From NCBI RefSeq assembly GCF_000013365.1, contig NC_007778.1, positions 4,340,001 to 4,404,000 on the forward strand: a stretch of DNA of 64,000 nucleotides, read 5' to 3'. A program made the translations under genes and the position numbers. Below are positions 62,751 through 64,000 of the stretch, piece after piece. The first letter of the stretch is position 1; every line of letters begins with the position of its first letter. The notes below the pieces were generated by a model, which searched no databases, was not told the DNA's origin, and saw only the letters and a program-made list of their open reading frames with translations. This stretch comes from Rhodopseudomonas palustris HaA2 (GTDB taxonomy: Bacteria; Pseudomonadota; Alphaproteobacteria; Rhizobiales; Xanthobacteraceae).

Positions 62751-63380
62751 TCAGGCCTTGGGCGCGGTCATCACGATCCGAACCAGGTCGGTGGCGTTGC
62801 GCGCGCCGAGCTTCTTCATGATGTTGGCGCGGTGATACTCGATGGTGCGCGGGCTGATGCCGAGCTGGCGGCCCGCCTCCTTGTTGGTGTTGCCCGACGC
62901 GAACAACTCCAGCACCTCCCGCTCCCGCAGCGTCAGCGGCTCCTTGCCCGGGAAGACATAGGACGGCGCCTTCACTTCCGTGCCGGGCCCGCGCCGGCGC
63001 TGGAAGGCGTCGATCGCCTCCTCGACCCGGGCGACGATCTCCTTGCCGCGGAACGGCTTCTCGATGAAATCCAGCGCGCCGTTCTTGATGGCATTGACCG
63101 CCATCGCGATATCGCCCTTGCCAGAAATCATGAAGATCGGCGCCGGATAATCCTCGGCGTGCAGCTCGGCCAGAATGTCGAGCCCTGACCGCCCCGGAAT
63201 ATGGACATCGAGCAGGATACAGGCGGGACTGCGGCTGCGCGCCACCGCGAGCAGAGATTCGCCGTCGGCGAAGCAGATCACCTCGTAGCCCGCCGTGGAC
63301 AGCACAATCGAAAGCGTCTCGCGCACGGCCGGATCGTCGTCGACGACGAACACCTCCCGGGCTGCTGGCTTCTCATTCAT
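62751..63380 (-). CDS. FixJ-family two-component response regulator
   Basis: A 209-aa regulator. The receiver domain has VVDDDP and phospho-acceptor Asp58 (ILLDVHIPG), with EKPF carrying the conserved Lys. A LuxR/FixJ-type helix-turn-helix (LTLREREVLELFASGNTNKE, ISPRTIEYHRANIMKKLG) follows. ATG at 63380 has GGAGG seven bases upstream. No sensor kinase gene is next to it in the window. It is convergent with the atypical SDR gene and divergent from a solute-binding protein gene. Confidence 0.92.
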   Translation of the reverse strand: MNEKPAAREVFVVDDDPAVRETLSIVLSTAGYEVICFADGESLLAVARSRSPACILLDVHIPGRSGLDILAELHAEDYPAPIFMISGKGDIAMAVNAIKNGALDFIEKPFRGKEIVARVEEAIDAFQRRRGPGTEVKAPSYVFPGKEPLTLREREVLELFASGNTNKEAGRQLGISPRTIEYHRANIMKKLGARNATDLVRIVMTAPKA

Positions 63381-63424
63381 CAATCGACCTCCAAAACACT
63401 TGAACGAACTCTAAGCCCACGCCC

Positions 63425-63436
63425 CGTATCTATACG
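63425..63436. promoter_or_regulatory. Short palindrome upstream of the FixJ-like gene
   Basis: CGTATCTATACG (arms CGTAT/ATACG) lies 45 bp upstream of the regulator start, in a 280-bp divergent region of lower GC. It may be an operator; this is only a visual match. Confidence 0.3.
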
Positions 63437-63660
63437 AGGCTCCAAGATACTTCTCAGACGGCACTAAAACGTTACAACAAAGAATGAAACCCAATACGGC
63501 GGCGGTGCTATCTGCCTCCGACCGACGAACGGAGACTTCTCCCGGACAATGATCGCCTGGATATCGGCGCTGATTGCGCCAACGTGCCCGGCACTATTTA
63601 CGCGCTGCTCATTCGTCTCTGAAATAATACACGAACGCCAATCTTCGTCCGCATAGCACC

Positions 63661-64000
63661 ATGAACCAGATTCGAGCAAGCGACGCAGCCGAGATGCGGA
63701 CATGTCGAGGGGATAACCTGGGACGACTGCTGCACAGGGCGTGTTTCGGCCTGCTCGTCGCTGCGATCTTGGCGACGCCCTCGGGGGCCGGGCCGGCCTA
63801 TCCGGTGCGGGCCATCACGGTGATCGTACCGTTCGCCGCCGGGGGGCCGACCGACATCGTCACCCATATCGTCACCGACCATCTGGCAAAGCGGCTCGGG
63901 CAGCAGATCATCGTCGAAAACGTCGTCGGCGCCGGTGGTACTACTGCGGCAATCCGCGCGACGCGCGCCGCTCCGGATGGCTACACGCTGCTGATGGGGC
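63661..64000 (+). CDS. Bug/TctC-type solute-binding protein (start only, cut by window edge)
   Basis: 113 codons are visible. A signal-like hydrophobic stretch (CFGLLVAAILATPSGAGPA) is followed by YPVRAITVIVPFAAGGPTDI and QQIIVENVVGAGGTTAA, then PDGYTLLMG. These are the hallmark blocks of the tripartite tricarboxylate transporter receptor (Bug) family, which binds small carboxylates in the periplasm. ATG at 63661 gives a long pre-signal region; ATG at 63694 is the alternative. Its divergent neighbour is a FixJ-type regulator. Confidence 0.88.
   Translation, partial: MNQIRASDAAEMRTCRGDNLGRLLHRACFGLLVAAILATPSGAGPAYPVRAITVIVPFAAGGPTDIVTHIVTDHLAKRLGQQIIVENVVGAGGTTAAIRATRAAPDGYTLLMG

Overview
The window is high-GC DNA with dense, mostly strand-clustered genes. 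It looks like an alphaproteobacterium of the Bradyrhizobium/Rhodopseudomonas group. This is an inference from a thioredoxin-reductase-like ferredoxin-NADP reductase, an adrenodoxin-type ferredoxin, a sigma-54 type flagellar operon, a very long polar-growth (GPR/RgsE-like) protein with a CtrA-type box, a FixJ-like regulator, and several families of palindromic repeats. I recognise no rRNA, CRISPR array, intact insertion sequence or prophage.

Region 1 (1-11900, minus strand) is a sugar and surface-glycan cluster. It encodes a GmhA-like sedoheptulose-7-phosphate isomerase, two NAD-dependent epimerase/dehydratases, a SAM methyltransferase, E1-alpha and E1-beta thiamine-diphosphate (ThDP) subunits, a zinc alcohol dehydrogenase, an HldE-like protein with its two domains in reversed order, a sugar-1-phosphate nucleotidyltransferase, an SDR and an acetolactate-synthase-like ThDP enzyme that runs off the left edge. 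An FkbM methyltransferase lies between this cluster and the flagellin gene. Junctions are tight (GTGA and ATGA overlaps). The gene mix suggests synthesis of an unusual heptose-derived or carbon-branched sugar.

Region 2 (12000-20700, minus) is flagellar: a giant 888-aa flagellin with repeats, then flgE-flgK-flgL transcribed from a consensus sigma-54 promoter. A double-core hybrid histidine kinase is divergent from flgE.

Region 3 (25000-38965) is mixed: a GT39-like membrane glycosyltransferase, exported MsrB, an FAD oxidoreductase, a SixA-like phosphatase, a Usp protein, a HicAB module whose toxin is frameshifted, a LysR regulator divergent from an SbtA/SbtB-like transporter and PII-like pair, a DUF892 ferritin-like protein, a UPF0104-type membrane protein and a large secreted SGNH hydrolase.

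Region 4 (38966-42690) looks accessory: a secreted unknown protein translationally coupled to a patatin-like phospholipase whose catalytic halves flank a multi-spanning membrane domain.

Region 5 (42766-47448) holds a DUF2147 protein, an O-antigen-ligase-like protein and two glycosyltransferases. Region 6 (47572-50389) has FNR, a thioesterase, ferredoxin and an Hpt protein. Region 7 is the 1994-aa GPR/RgsE-like protein, followed by a serine-recombinase remnant abutting an initiator tRNA gene. Region 8 (57463-64000) is catabolic: an aldehyde dehydrogenase, a GMC oxidoreductase, two SDRs, a FixJ-type regulator and the start of a Bug/TctC solute-binding protein, with a 500-bp palindromic repeat cluster in the middle.
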